Notes: generated by a model not told the origin, from the letters alone. A stretch of DNA of 64,000 nucleotides from Aquimarina sp. Aq78 (GCF_900299525.1 NZ_OMKA01000024.1:1-64000), one strand, 5' to 3'. Positions 52,367 to 61,039 are shown, counted from the stretch's first letter. Numbers and translations: made by a program.

Positions 52367-52891
52367 ATGACAGATTTTAGAAATATAGAGTATTTAAAAT
52401 TTGGAAATATTCGACAAAGAAAAGCATACGATGTCTTATTGAAGTTAGATGTTATGCAGGTATTGAGAGTATATACCCCAATTCTTACAGGAACTATACC
52501 TATTGATATTGATGTGCCGCAAAGTGATCTGGATATCATTTGTGAATGTGAAGATCATACAAGATTTTCAAAGTTAATTATCAAGTCATTTGAAAAAGAA
52601 AACGGTTTTGTGATATCGACTCGAATATTTGATGAAATAAAAAGAACGATTTGTCAATTTCGATCCAGTGGTTTTGATATAGAAATTTTTGGGCAAAATA
52701 TTCCTGTCGAAAAACAAGATGCATATAGGCATATGATCGTAGAATATAAGATTTTGAAGGAAAAAGGAGTTGAATTTCGATCTAAAATAAAAGAATTAAA
52801 ATCTAACGGAATAAAAACCGAACAGGCGTTTGCTCAACTTTTAGGTTTGAAAGGAGATCCATATAAAGAGCTATTAAATATAGGATACTAA
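52367..52891 (+). CDS. DUF4269-family protein
   Basis: 174 residues. The pattern PILTGTIPIDIDVPQSDLDIICEC (39-62) matches the DUF4269 family, which has a nucleotidyltransferase-like fold (TGTxxIxIDxxxSDLDI with paired acidic residues). A middle section FRSSGFDIEIFGQNIPVEKQDAYRHM follows. Activity is not established. It precedes an FMN-binding-type gene by 16 bp. Confidence 0.85.
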   Translation: MTDFRNIEYLKFGNIRQRKAYDVLLKLDVMQVLRVYTPILTGTIPIDIDVPQSDLDIICECEDHTRFSKLIIKSFEKENGFVISTRIFDEIKRTICQFRSSGFDIEIFGQNIPVEKQDAYRHMIVEYKILKEKGVEFRSKIKELKSNGIKTEQAFAQLLGLKGDPYKELLNIGY

Positions 52892-52907
52892 AAAAGTAAG
52901 AAACTGT

Positions 52908-53393
52908 ATGGATATACAAACAAATTGGAACGCAATACGACAACATTTTAATAAAAGTTTTAAATCTAACTTTTACGTGTCAATTGCGTCTGTTGACACA
53001 AATAATAACCCAACCATAACACCAATAGGATCATTATTTCTGAATGACAATCAAACAGGTTTTTATTTTGAAAAATTCCCTTCAAAATTGCCAGAACATG
53101 CCAAAGCAAATAAAAATATATGTGTCCTAGGAGTAAATAGTAGTCGTTTTTTTTGGATCAAATCATTGTTTAAAGGAAAATTCCCTAATTATCCAGCGGT
53201 TAAACTCTATGGAGAGCTAGGAGAAAGGAGAAAAGCAACTGCTAAAGAAACAGGACGATTAGACAGAAGGATGAAAGCTACAAAAGGACTAAAAGGTAAT
53301 GCTTACCTATGGGGAAAAATGGAGTTTGTAAGGGAAATACATTTTACGAAAGCCGAAAAAATAAATCTTGGTAAAATGACTAGCAAATTATAA
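52908..53393 (+). CDS. Pyridoxamine 5'-phosphate oxidase-like FMN-binding protein
   Basis: 161 residues of the split-barrel flavin-binding fold. YVSIASVDTNNNPTITPIGSLFL (24-46) is the typical first strand pair, followed by ICVLGVNSS and YPAVKLYGELGERRKAT. Likely a general stress or nitroreductase-type flavoprotein; substrate unknown. Sits with DUF4269 in a probable two-gene unit. Confidence 0.78.
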   Translation: MDIQTNWNAIRQHFNKSFKSNFYVSIASVDTNNNPTITPIGSLFLNDNQTGFYFEKFPSKLPEHAKANKNICVLGVNSSRFFWIKSLFKGKFPNYPAVKLYGELGERRKATAKETGRLDRRMKATKGLKGNAYLWGKMEFVREIHFTKAEKINLGKMTSKL

Positions 53394-53480
53394 AAGGTAG
53401 AATACATTAATATGTCATGAAAAGCATACAGATTTTTTGAGCACAAATGATAATTTCTACATTTTAAAAAAATAAGATAT

Positions 53481-54248
53481 ATGAAAATAAAAGTCGTTGA
53501 TGGTGTATTTATAAGATGTAATATTGTAGATAGGACTAAACAATCGATTTGGTTTTTACATGGATTTGCTGATTCTGGTTTAGCGTATAAAGAGGTTTTT
53601 AACTCTGATCTAGTATCCAAATTTAATCTTTATGTTGTAGATCTTCCTGGGTTTGGAGTTAGCCCTGTGAATTCTGATTATATATCGATTAAAGAGCAAG
53701 CAGATTTGCTTTCCAAAGTAATAGAAAAAGAAACAGAGAACAATATAAAAGTAAATATTGTAGCACATTCGATAGGGGCGCTAATAGGTACCTGGGGCTG
53801 TCAACAATTAGCAAGTAAGATTAATTATTATATCAATATAGAGGGGAATCTAACAGAAGCAGATAGCTATTTTTCAAGCAAACCTTTGCAGTATACTACA
53901 GCAGAAGAATTTATACAATCCTTTGAAAAGGAAGTTTTTGAAAATGCAATAAAAGAAGAACGATATAAAAGATATTATAGTAGTCTTAGGTTTGCTGAGC
54001 CTCAGGGAATGCGTAACTGGGCGATTACGAGTCAGGAATATATTAAGGACAATCAATGTGGGTTTGAGTTCAAGAAATTGACTTGTAATAAGGTATATAT
54101 TTGGGGCGATTTGGATACTCCAAAAGAAACTCAGAAATTTATAAACGAGCAATATATTCCAAATAAACTCTATAAAGGTGTAGGACATTGGCACATGATA
54201 GAAAATTCAAAAAATTTCTATGCCTATATAAGCGCAATTATAGAATAG
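53481..54248 (+). CDS. Alpha/beta-hydrolase
   Basis: 255 residues, soluble. The oxyanion segment is WFLHGFADSG (29-38), LYVVDLPGFG precedes the nucleophile elbow NIVAHSIGALIG (Ser in AHSIG), an acidic residue lies in YIWGDLDTPKE, and the catalytic His is in GVGHWHMIEN. It is followed by an AraC-type regulator gene after 42 bp. Substrate unknown. Confidence 0.86.
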   Translation: MKIKVVDGVFIRCNIVDRTKQSIWFLHGFADSGLAYKEVFNSDLVSKFNLYVVDLPGFGVSPVNSDYISIKEQADLLSKVIEKETENNIKVNIVAHSIGALIGTWGCQQLASKINYYINIEGNLTEADSYFSSKPLQYTTAEEFIQSFEKEVFENAIKEERYKRYYSSLRFAEPQGMRNWAITSQEYIKDNQCGFEFKKLTCNKVYIWGDLDTPKETQKFINEQYIPNKLYKGVGHWHMIENSKNFYAYISAIIE

Positions 54249-54290
54249 TATATAATTAATCCCATCTACCGAGGATACTATGAATCAAAA

Positions 54291-55169
54291 ATGATGTCAG
54301 AAAAAGAAATCGAGAAATATCATTTCCTAAAAGATGAACCCAAAAAGCGACAGTTTGATATTTATGATTTAGCCGAATATCAAAAAGCGAATTCTCAGCA
54401 TTCTTCAAAACCACATACACATAGTTTTTATCAAATTATTTGGTTCAAAAGCAATAAAGGAAAACATTTTATAGACTTTGAAGAATATGATATAAAAAAA
54501 AACAGGATTTTTTTTATTGCTAAAAATCAGGTTCATTTTTTTGAAAAACGTCAGGATTATAATGGTTTACTACTTCATTTTAATGAATCGTTTATATTAA
54601 ATAATGAAACCGACATCAATTTTTTTCTTACCTACTCCATATTCAATAACCATCAGAAACCCTTTTATCAGGTTTCTAATGAGCAGGAATACGAGATTTT
54701 AAGATATTTTGAACAAATAGAAAATGAAACGAATAATAGCGGTGAGTTTGGTAACAAAATGATTCTTTCTAATGTACTAAAAGCTTTTTTGTTGCGTATA
54801 GAACGTGAGAAGCGAAAAAATGGTAAAACACTCAAAACCGATTTGAATCGCAATTTTACATATCTTAAGTTTAGAGACCTTTTAGAGCATAATTTTAATC
54901 AAAATTGGTCTGTATCGAATTATGCAGATCAACTTTCTATTTCAACAAAAACACTTAATTCGATTATTAAGTCCGAAATGGAGAAAACAGTTTCGCAGGT
55001 GATTACCGATAGAGTACTTCTGGAAGCTAAAAGAAAACTGATACACACCAATGCACGAATAAATCAAATAGGATATGATTTAGGATTTCAAGATCCATAT
55101 TATTTTATTAAGTATTTTAAAAAACATATTAAGATTTCTCCTTCAGAGTTTAGAAAAACAATTTCCTGA
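54291..55169 (+). CDS. AraC-family transcriptional regulator
   Basis: 292 residues. An N-terminal cupin-like ligand-binding domain (KPHTHSFYQIIWFKSNKGKHFIDFEEYDI, about 38-66) is followed by a C-terminal double HTH: WSVSNYADQLSISTKTLNSIIKSE and RINQIGYDLGFQDPYYFIKYFKKHIKISPSEFRK. Start at ATG 54291; the second Met at 54294 is equally possible. Unlike the TPR-type regulator at 3809 it is cytosolic. Confidence 0.9.
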   Translation: MMSEKEIEKYHFLKDEPKKRQFDIYDLAEYQKANSQHSSKPHTHSFYQIIWFKSNKGKHFIDFEEYDIKKNRIFFIAKNQVHFFEKRQDYNGLLLHFNESFILNNETDINFFLTYSIFNNHQKPFYQVSNEQEYEILRYFEQIENETNNSGEFGNKMILSNVLKAFLLRIEREKRKNGKTLKTDLNRNFTYLKFRDLLEHNFNQNWSVSNYADQLSISTKTLNSIIKSEMEKTVSQVITDRVLLEAKRKLIHTNARINQIGYDLGFQDPYYFIKYFKKHIKISPSEFRKTIS

Positions 55170-55251
55170 ATTTACTAATTATAGTAGGTTTTGTCCATTT
55201 TATTGGGTTTCGTTGTAGGTTACTTTTGTCCGGTAACAAAATTATTAATGT

Positions 55252-55641
55252 ATGAAATCAAAATTCAAATTTTCGATCAGACTATTGCCAGTATTCGCTA
55301 CAATAGTGTTATTAACTTTAACATCAATGACAATGGACAAAAAAGTAGAAACAAATGCTTATTTACAAATTACCTTGAAAATCAAGTCGGAAAACCGAGA
55401 ACTCGCTGCCGGAGTGTATCTTAAATATAAGGAACCATTTTTAAAACAAATTAAAGGAGCGGTATCAAAAGAACTTATCTTAAGAACCGAAGATGTACAA
55501 GTGATTCATGGTTTTGAATCAGAAACAGATGCAAAAGCTTATCTGTCATCGAGTCTATTTGAAAAAGATGTGGTTAGAGAATTGAAACCATATTTAGAAA
55601 GCAACCCAGATGTTAGAGTTTATTCTGTTTTTAGAAATTAG
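55252..55641 (+). CDS. Secreted small protein with ABM-like fold
   Basis: 129 residues. An N-terminal hydrophobic signal or anchor (about 8-26, IRLLPVFATIVLLTLTS) precedes a short alpha/beta domain (YLQITLKI, LELTEDVQVIHGFESETDAKAYLSSSLF) that looks like a dimeric alpha-beta-barrel (antibiotic-biosynthesis-monooxygenase type). The AraC gene upstream may control it. Function inferred only from fold-like features. Confidence 0.6.
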   Translation: MKSKFKFSIRLLPVFATIVLLTLTSMTMDKKVETNAYLQITLKIKSENRELAAGVYLKYKEPFLKQIKGAVSKELILRTEDVQVIHGFESETDAKAYLSSSLFEKDVVRELKPYLESNPDVRVYSVFRN

Positions 55642-55695
55642 AACCTATTCTCTTTAAAAAAGAGACACCTACTGAGACTATTTTTATGTTAAATG

Positions 55696-55738
55696 GAAGA
55701 CAATTTGAGTTTGGGATCAAATTGTCTTCTGTTTTTTT
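55696..55738 (+). terminator. Terminator after the ABM-like gene
   Basis: GAAGACAATTTG pairs perfectly with CAAATTGTCTTC over a 10-nt loop, followed by a run of seven T. Confidence 0.92.
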
Positions 55739-55812
55739 ATAACTAAATACTTATATAATTTATACTGCGCTGTTAATATCGGGATCTGTAAACATATATT
55801 TTATTTTTGTTG

Positions 55813-55856
55813 TTTGATCGCTACACTTTATGTAGCTTTGCTATCAAATATGTAGC
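55813..55856 (+). promoter_or_regulatory. Promoter/operator region of the hxlR operon
   Basis: TTTG (55813-55816) and TAGCTTTG (55833-55840) resemble -33 and -7 elements (16 bp apart). GCTACA (55820-55825) and TGTAGC (55831-55836) form an inverted repeat across the -7 element. TATGTAGC occurs twice in direct orientation, at 55829 and 55849. The arrangement suits autoregulation by the HxlR protein encoded 12 bp downstream. Confidence 0.5.
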
Positions 55857-55867
55857 AAAAATTTATT

Positions 55868-56200
55868 ATGGCAACACCAAAACCAGGAAAACCAGTTAGA
55901 GGATCAAAAACCGGACAACCTATTATGGCTCTTTTTGATCTATTAGGAAGAAGTTGGACTATGGGAGTAATATGGCATTTATATAAAGGTCCAAGTACGT
56001 TTAGAAAGTTACAAGAGTATTGCGAATCAATTTCTCCCACTACGTTGAATAAGAGATTAAAGGAGCTTACAGAATCTCATCTTATAGAACGTTCTATTGA
56101 TGGATACATGTTAACTCAACAAGGAAGAGAGTTATTCGAATTATTATCTCCTCTGGGCAAATGGGCAAAAACCTGGGCAAATAACTATACCTCAAAATGA
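55868..56200 (+). CDS. HxlR-family winged-helix regulator
   Basis: 110 residues. The HxlR winged helix is clear: LLGRSWTMGVIWHLYKGPSTFRKLQEYCESISPTTLNKRLKELTESHLIERSIDGYMLTQQGREL. It lacks the redox-active N-terminal Cys of some relatives; one Cys occurs in YCES. It overlaps the next gene by 4 bp and probably regulates its own operon with the NudC-like and DinB genes. Confidence 0.92.
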   Translation: MATPKPGKPVRGSKTGQPIMALFDLLGRSWTMGVIWHLYKGPSTFRKLQEYCESISPTTLNKRLKELTESHLIERSIDGYMLTQQGRELFELLSPLGKWAKTWANNYTSK

Positions 56201-57114
56201 AAAAACAATACTATAGTAATCCCTTTTTTGATAGAGACGTTGAAAACAGAAGAGTTTCTTCAGCCATTTCTGCAAATGATGTTTTAATTATTTCGTTTCA
56301 GCACAAATTTTACTTCTTTCAAGAAAAAAAAAGAAAAAAGTTGGCGTTATTTCCATTAGAACTCTTTAATCAGATTTCGCTTAACAGCTCTTTTTTGGGA
56401 GTACAGAAAGACAAAAAAATATGGACAGCCGAGCTAACAGAAGCAAATGTAAAAAGCGTTTCAGAAATTTTAAAAGGAGGTCGGTTTTATGATATTAGAG
56501 ATTTGGGTAATCAATTAGAAAATGAAGAAGCAGCTCTTCTGGGTTATGCTTTAGGGATTAATAAGTGGCATCAGATCACCAGGTTTTGTGGTGCTTGTGG
56601 AGCAGATACTAAAAGTTGGGAAAACGGGCATAGCAAAAAATGTAAAAATCCGAAATGCGCTACTATTTTCTATCCACAAATCTCACCAGCTATCATTGTA
56701 CTTATTGAATATAAACCGAAAGAAGGGCAACCATTATGTTTATTGAGTAAAAGAAAAATTGATAATGGATATATGTGTTCCACATTTGCAGGATTTGTAG
56801 AGATTGGTGAAACCCTTGAAGATGCTGTGGTAAGAGAAATGAAAGAAGAAGTAAATGTGGATGTAACCAATTTACGCTATGTTGATTCGCAACCATGGTC
56901 ATTTTCATCTTCTTTGATGATGGGGTTTGTCGCCGAGGTAGAACATACGGCATTTCAGGTAGATGGTGAAGAAATTAAAGATGCAGCTTGGTTTTCGCCA
57001 GAACAACTATATGAGAGTGTTTCAAAAGAAGAACTAACACTTTCAAGACCAGATTCTATTGCCAGATTTTTAATAGAAAGCTGGGCAAATAACAATATAA
57101 ATAAAATGATATGA
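56197..57114 (+). CDS. nudC: NAD+ diphosphatase/RNA-decapping Nudix hydrolase NudC
   Basis: 305 residues. A zinc ribbon CGACG...CKNPKC (about 130-153) precedes the Nudix domain. The Nudix box GFVEIGETLEDAVVREMKEEVNV fits GX5EX7REUXEEXGU except for Asn at the final Gly. The NudC-specific motif SQPWSFSSSLMMGF follows. It hydrolyses NAD(H) and can remove NAD caps from RNA in E. coli. It overlaps the genes on both sides by 4 bp. Confidence 0.9.
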   Translation: MKKQYYSNPFFDRDVENRRVSSAISANDVLIISFQHKFYFFQEKKRKKLALFPLELFNQISLNSSFLGVQKDKKIWTAELTEANVKSVSEILKGGRFYDIRDLGNQLENEEAALLGYALGINKWHQITRFCGACGADTKSWENGHSKKCKNPKCATIFYPQISPAIIVLIEYKPKEGQPLCLLSKRKIDNGYMCSTFAGFVEIGETLEDAVVREMKEEVNVDVTNLRYVDSQPWSFSSSLMMGFVAEVEHTAFQVDGEEIKDAAWFSPEQLYESVSKEELTLSRPDSIARFLIESWANNNINKMI

Positions 57115-57653
57115 GGAAAATCGATAAGCCTATTTCAGGAGAGTTTCCTGCTTACTCTAGCATATACATAGATTTGTTGCAGGATGACGGAAAGATTTTA
57201 AATCATTTGTGGGATAACTTCATTACAATCAAAAATTTTATATACAACTTGCCAGAAGAAAAACTGTACCACAGGTATGCTAAGAATAAGTGGACTATTA
57301 AAGAAATCCTGGTGCATATTATTGATGATGAACGTATTTTTTCGTATCGGGCATTACGATATGCAAGAAATGATAAAACGCCTTTACCTGGATTCGAAGA
57401 AAAGGACTATGCAGTTTATTCTAAAGCCAATGATCGAAGTTTGGAAAGTATATTTGATGAATATGAGATGGTTAGAAAATCGACCATAGCCCTTTTTAAA
57501 TATTTACCTGATGATTGTTTTATGAGGAGTGGTATATCTGTCGGAAATATTAATAAAAGAACCGTTAGAGGATTAGCATATCATATAGCGGGACATGAAC
57601 TAAGGCATTTTAATATCATAAAAGAACGGTATTTGGATATAAAACCAGAATAG
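57111..57653 (+). CDS. DinB-family four-helix metal-binding protein
   Basis: 180 residues of the DinB/YfiT fold. Metal-ligand histidines appear in KWTIKEILVHIIDDERIFSYR and in the C-terminal HIAGHELRHFNIIKERY, matching the three-His pattern of the superfamily. It overlaps the nudC stop by 4 bp. Members include thiol transferases, but many have no known role. Confidence 0.85.
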   Translation: MRKIDKPISGEFPAYSSIYIDLLQDDGKILNHLWDNFITIKNFIYNLPEEKLYHRYAKNKWTIKEILVHIIDDERIFSYRALRYARNDKTPLPGFEEKDYAVYSKANDRSLESIFDEYEMVRKSTIALFKYLPDDCFMRSGISVGNINKRTVRGLAYHIAGHELRHFNIIKERYLDIKPE

Positions 57654-57696
57654 TTTAGATGTCAAAATTGTAACTAAGAACTAAAAAAAATACACG

Positions 57697-57984
57697 ATGT
57701 TTATTATCAATTTTAATTTTGTTAAACCAATAGAAGAAGTTAATCGTTTTACTGAAGCTCACCGTAGTTATATTTCAGAACAATACAACACAGGGAAATT
57801 TATAATAGGAGGGCCCAAATCACCTAGAACAGGGGGAATTGTAATCGCAAATTGCGACTCTGAAGAAGAAGTTTATGAAATCTTAGATAAAGATCCGCTA
57901 ATACAAAAAGAAGTAGCAGAATATAGTATAATAGAGTTCACTCCTGTAATGAGTACAACAGGTTTAGATCATTATCATAAATAA
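57697..57984 (+). CDS. YciI-like protein
   Basis: 95 residues with the YciI dimeric alpha-beta fold: FIINFNFVKPIEEVNRFTEAHRSYISEQYNTGKFIIGGP, containing the His often in the active-site pocket (AHRSYI), then EVYEILDKDPLIQKEVAEYSIIEFTPV. Enzymatic role not established. It follows the DinB gene by 43 bp and may be the last gene of that operon. Confidence 0.83.
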   Translation: MFIINFNFVKPIEEVNRFTEAHRSYISEQYNTGKFIIGGPKSPRTGGIVIANCDSEEEVYEILDKDPLIQKEVAEYSIIEFTPVMSTTGLDHYHK

Positions 57985-57988
57985 GAAC

Positions 57989-58020
57989 ATAACGATGAGA
58001 TTTGTGTGGTATATCGTTAT
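57989..58020. terminator. Possible bidirectional terminator overlapping the pdxR-like stop
   Basis: ATAACGAT (57989-57996) pairs with ATCGTTAT (58013-58020) over a 16-nt loop. The right arm includes the minus-strand stop codon. Without a clear T run, termination is only possible. Confidence 0.35.
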
Positions 58021-59432
58021 AATAACTTAGAAAGTGCAATAACTCCTTTTTTTAAATGCTCTTCAGATAATGATGCATACCCTAAACGGAAACCATGTAT
58101 AGGGTTGATAAAACTAAATTTATTAGGTGTAATAATATCTATACCTTGCATGTTTAGTTTTTTGGAAATCTGAAAAACATCTACCTCTTTTTTAGGCACC
58201 AACCAAAAAGCAAGCCCTCCATCTGGTTTACTAAAAGATACTTTTTCTTTTAGATATGTATGAAGTAAGGTTTCGAAATAGTCTCTTTTGGCTTTGTATA
58301 TTGTCGAGGTTTTTTTTAGATGACGTTTTACTTCTCCGTCTTTTATTAGTTGTAAAATAGCTTGCTCCATGATATTATCACCTTGTACATCAATAATTTT
58401 ACGAAGATCTCCTGCCTTTTTTATAAAACTTTGGCTTCCCACCAAATAACCAATACGCAGAGCAGGTGCAATGATCTTACTTAATGTTCCTATGTAAATA
58501 AAATGTTGAACGTTATCAAAACTAGAAATCGGTAAAACAGGCCTGTATCCAAAATGGAATTCATTATCATAATCATCCTCAATGATGGTAAACCCATATT
58601 GATTAGATAATGAGATTAACTCTAAACGTCTTTGCAGGCTCATTGTTACAGTTGTAGGAAATTGATGATGAGGAGTTGTGTATATTGCTTTTATCTTTTT
58701 ATGCTTTTTTAAATAATACTTTACATCATCGACACTTAGCCCTTGATCATCTATCGAAACAGGAAGAAGATTGGCTCCAATACTTTCAAAAGCTCGCCAT
58801 GCTGGTTTATAACCTGGGTTTTCTATTAGTACAAAATCATCTTTTTCTAATAAACAATGACTTGCTAAATACATTGCCATTTGGCTACCTCTTGTGATGC
58901 AAATTTCATGAATTGAAATATTCATCCCACGCTTAAAATTTAGCATTTGTACCATTGCATTTCTAAACTCAGAATCCCCTAGTTCACTACTGTACCCCAT
59001 CATTTGCCAACGAGCTTTGCGATTAAAAATTTGCCTGTATGCTCTTGCTAATGCTATGGTAGGAGCAAGTCTACTATCCGGAAACCCATCATCAAAAACA
59101 ATTAATGATTTTGATGAATGCTCATCATCAATAGTATTTTGCCTATATACGCTTTTATGTTGGTTCTGTTTAGGAAAAACATTAGCCACAAATGTTCCTT
59201 TTCTTTCTTTAGAAACAAGCCACCCTTCTGCGATTAAGACATTTAAACCTTCAACAACCGTATTTCTGTTTACTTTTATTAATTCTGCTAATTGTCTGCT
59301 TCCTGGCAAGGCCTGGTTTTTATGTAATTGCTCATTTTTAATTGCATTAATAATAGCATCTGCAATTTGTAGATATATAGCTTTCTTACTAGTAAGATCG
59401 ATTTTAATTTGAAGTTCCCAAGGTCTAAGCAT
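58017..59432 (-). CDS. MocR/PdxR-type regulator (GntR HTH fused to aminotransferase domain)
   Basis: 471 residues. The N-terminal GntR winged helix (about 15-85) contains KAIYLQIADAIINAIKNEQL and ALPGSRQLAELIKVNRNTVVEGLNVLIAEGWL. A fold-type I aminotransferase domain follows, with PLP-binding features: ENPGYKPAWRAFE, IIEDDYDNEF and the lysine region YIGTLSKIIAPALRIGYLVG. Such proteins use PLP or an amino-compound aldimine as effector. It is divergent from a cupin/DapA-like operon across a 10-bp inverted repeat, so it likely controls both. Confidence 0.92.
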   Translation of the reverse strand: MLRPWELQIKIDLTSKKAIYLQIADAIINAIKNEQLHKNQALPGSRQLAELIKVNRNTVVEGLNVLIAEGWLVSKERKGTFVANVFPKQNQHKSVYRQNTIDDEHSSKSLIVFDDGFPDSRLAPTIALARAYRQIFNRKARWQMMGYSSELGDSEFRNAMVQMLNFKRGMNISIHEICITRGSQMAMYLASHCLLEKDDFVLIENPGYKPAWRAFESIGANLLPVSIDDQGLSVDDVKYYLKKHKKIKAIYTTPHHQFPTTVTMSLQRRLELISLSNQYGFTIIEDDYDNEFHFGYRPVLPISSFDNVQHFIYIGTLSKIIAPALRIGYLVGSQSFIKKAGDLRKIIDVQGDNIMEQAILQLIKDGEVKRHLKKTSTIYKAKRDYFETLLHTYLKEKVSFSKPDGGLAFWLVPKKEVDVFQISKKLNMQGIDIITPNKFSFINPIHGFRLGYASLSEEHLKKGVIALSKLL

Positions 59433-59433
59433 C

Positions 59434-59477
59434 TGGACTATCTATTTATGTGTTTTCTGCACCATAAAGATAGTCCA
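59434..59477. promoter_or_regulatory. Inverted-repeat operator between the MocR gene and the cupin operon
   Basis: TGGACTATCT (59434-59443) and its exact complement AGATAGTCCA (59468-59477) are inverted repeats 24 bp apart. Both continue into a TTATG-like tail (TGGACTATCT-ATT-TATG and TGGACTATCT-TTATG). The left half-site starts 2 bp from the regulator's start codon. The spacing fits binding by a MocR dimer. Confidence 0.7.
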
Positions 59478-59494
59478 AATATGAAATACTTTTA

Positions 59495-59512
59495 CATTGT
59501 AATAATACAATG
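59495..59512. promoter_or_regulatory. 18-bp palindrome upstream of the cupin gene
   Basis: CATTGTA-ATAA-TACAATG is a perfect inverted repeat (7-bp arms, 4-bp spacer), 20 bp before the cupin ATG. Different sequence from the adjacent MocR-type operator, so it may bind a second regulator or sit at the transcription start. Confidence 0.4.
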
Positions 59513-59531
59513 AACAAAAAATTAGAAAACA

Positions 59532-59993
59532 ATGGAAACTAAAGAAAAAAAATTCAGTTCAAAAGATTTTCATGAAACTTTTGCAAGACCAAAATTTGTA
59601 ATGCCCGATACATTAATACATAAAAATGTAGAAAATGCAGGGGTACACGATCAGTTCTCTACAGAAAGAAAACATCCTGTTTTTTTTATAGATCTACCTA
59701 GTAAAAATGTTAGTATGACTATTGGCGGTTTGTTACCAGACCAAATGACAAATAAACATAGGCATACGTATGAAACATTATTGTATGTAATCGAAGGAGA
59801 AGGATATACCGAAATAGAAGGTGTGAGAGTGGATTGGAAAGCAGGAGATGCTGTTTACATTCCCAGTTGGACCTGGCATCGTCATAAAAATTTGAGTAGT
59901 ACAAAAAATGCAAAATACATTGCCAGCGAAAATGCGCCACAACTTCAAAACTTAGGTGTAGCACTTCGTGAAGAAGAAGGTAGAGATTTATAA
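59532..59993 (+). CDS. Cupin-domain protein
   Basis: 153 residues. The cupin core is NKHRHTYETLLYVIEGEGYTEIEG (74-97) with metal-ligand histidines and Glu, followed by WKAGDAVYIPSWTWHRHKN, which contains the second-motif His. Likely a metal-dependent enzyme or a ligand-binding protein. It is 18 bp before a DapA-like aldolase gene, so the two probably act on the same compound. Confidence 0.87.
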   Translation: METKEKKFSSKDFHETFARPKFVMPDTLIHKNVENAGVHDQFSTERKHPVFFIDLPSKNVSMTIGGLLPDQMTNKHRHTYETLLYVIEGEGYTEIEGVRVDWKAGDAVYIPSWTWHRHKNLSSTKNAKYIASENAPQLQNLGVALREEEGRDL

Positions 59994-60011
59994 TCATCAA
60001 AAAAATATATT

Positions 60012-60917
60012 ATGAAAAATGTACCATTTAAGGGTGTGATTGCTTATCCAATAACACCATTTGATACTAATGAAAAAGTAGATATTGATTTGTTTAGAAA
60101 ACTTTTAGAACGATTAATAAGAAATGGATCTCACGGTATTGCTCCTTTAGGAAGTACAGGTGTACTTCCTTATCTTACAGATCAGGAAAAAGAGGCAATA
60201 ACCGAAGCAACAATTCAACAAGTAAATAAACGACTTCCTGTTTTAGTTGGAGTTTCGAATCTAACAACAGAAAGAACAGTGCATCATGCTAAGTTTGCAG
60301 AAAAAGCTGGTGCTACAGCAGTTATGATCATCCCAATGAGTTACTGGAAATTGACAGATGATGAGATCGTTCGGCACTACGACACGGTAGCAAAACAGAT
60401 TTCTATTCCAATTATGGCCTATAATAATCCAGCTACAAGTGGAGTAGACATGTCACCTGCATTACTAAAACGTTTGCTAGAAATCTCTAATGTTACCATG
60501 ATTAAAGAAAGCACAGGTGATGTGCAACGTATGCACTATTTAAGAAAAGAATTGGGGGAAGATGTAGCTTTTTATAATGGCTCGAACCCTTTAGCATTAG
60601 CCGCTCTTTCTGCAGGAGCAACGGGTTGGTGTACTGCAGCTCCAAACCTTATTCCCGAACTTAATATTGCGTTGTATGATGCCATTCGGGAAAATGATTT
60701 ACAACATGCGCAGAACATGTTTTATAAACAGATCAATCTTCTGAAATTTATAGTTAACAAAGGACTACCAAGAGCAGTTCAGGCAGGTTTAACTATTTTA
60801 GGAGAAGAGGGAGGAAATTTGAGAAGCCCATTAAAGCCTTTGACTGATATAGAAAAGAGTGAACTAAAAATCATTTTAGAAAAATCGAAGCATGGTATTG
60901 AAAAAGTAATGGGGTGA
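60012..60917 (+). CDS. DapA/NAL-family class I aldolase
   Basis: 301 residues of the dihydrodipicolinate synthase/N-acetylneuraminate lyase family. The Schiff-base Lys is Lys165 in VTMIKESTGDVQR, the proton-shuttle Tyr is Tyr137 in IPIMAYNNPATSG, and GSTGVLPYL (47-55) is the carboxylate-binding region. Placement with a cupin under a MocR regulator argues for a catabolic or non-housekeeping member rather than lysine-pathway DapA. It could be an aldolase or a dehydratase acting on a keto acid. Confidence 0.88.
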   Translation: MKNVPFKGVIAYPITPFDTNEKVDIDLFRKLLERLIRNGSHGIAPLGSTGVLPYLTDQEKEAITEATIQQVNKRLPVLVGVSNLTTERTVHHAKFAEKAGATAVMIIPMSYWKLTDDEIVRHYDTVAKQISIPIMAYNNPATSGVDMSPALLKRLLEISNVTMIKESTGDVQRMHYLRKELGEDVAFYNGSNPLALAALSAGATGWCTAAPNLIPELNIALYDAIRENDLQHAQNMFYKQINLLKFIVNKGLPRAVQAGLTILGEEGGNLRSPLKPLTDIEKSELKIILEKSKHGIEKVMG

Positions 60918-60983
60918 AGTAAAAGAAAAATAGAATAACTTTAAACAAAATAAATTAAGAAAGAACAATATTGCTTAGACTAA

Positions 60984-61039
60984 ATTAATAAATAGGTAAG
61001 TAGAATATAAAGTTATATTCTACTTACCTATTTATTAAT
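60984..61039. repeat. 56-bp palindrome with 27-bp perfect arms
   Basis: The arm at 60984-61010 (ATTAATAAATAGGTAAG... to TAGAATATAA) is the exact reverse complement of 61013-61039, with only AG (61011-61012) between. Pairing stops at the flanking A-A. It is in the gap between the aldolase and LysE genes. It could be a terminator, though no T run follows, a cruciform, or the trace of a mobile element. Confidence 0.9.
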
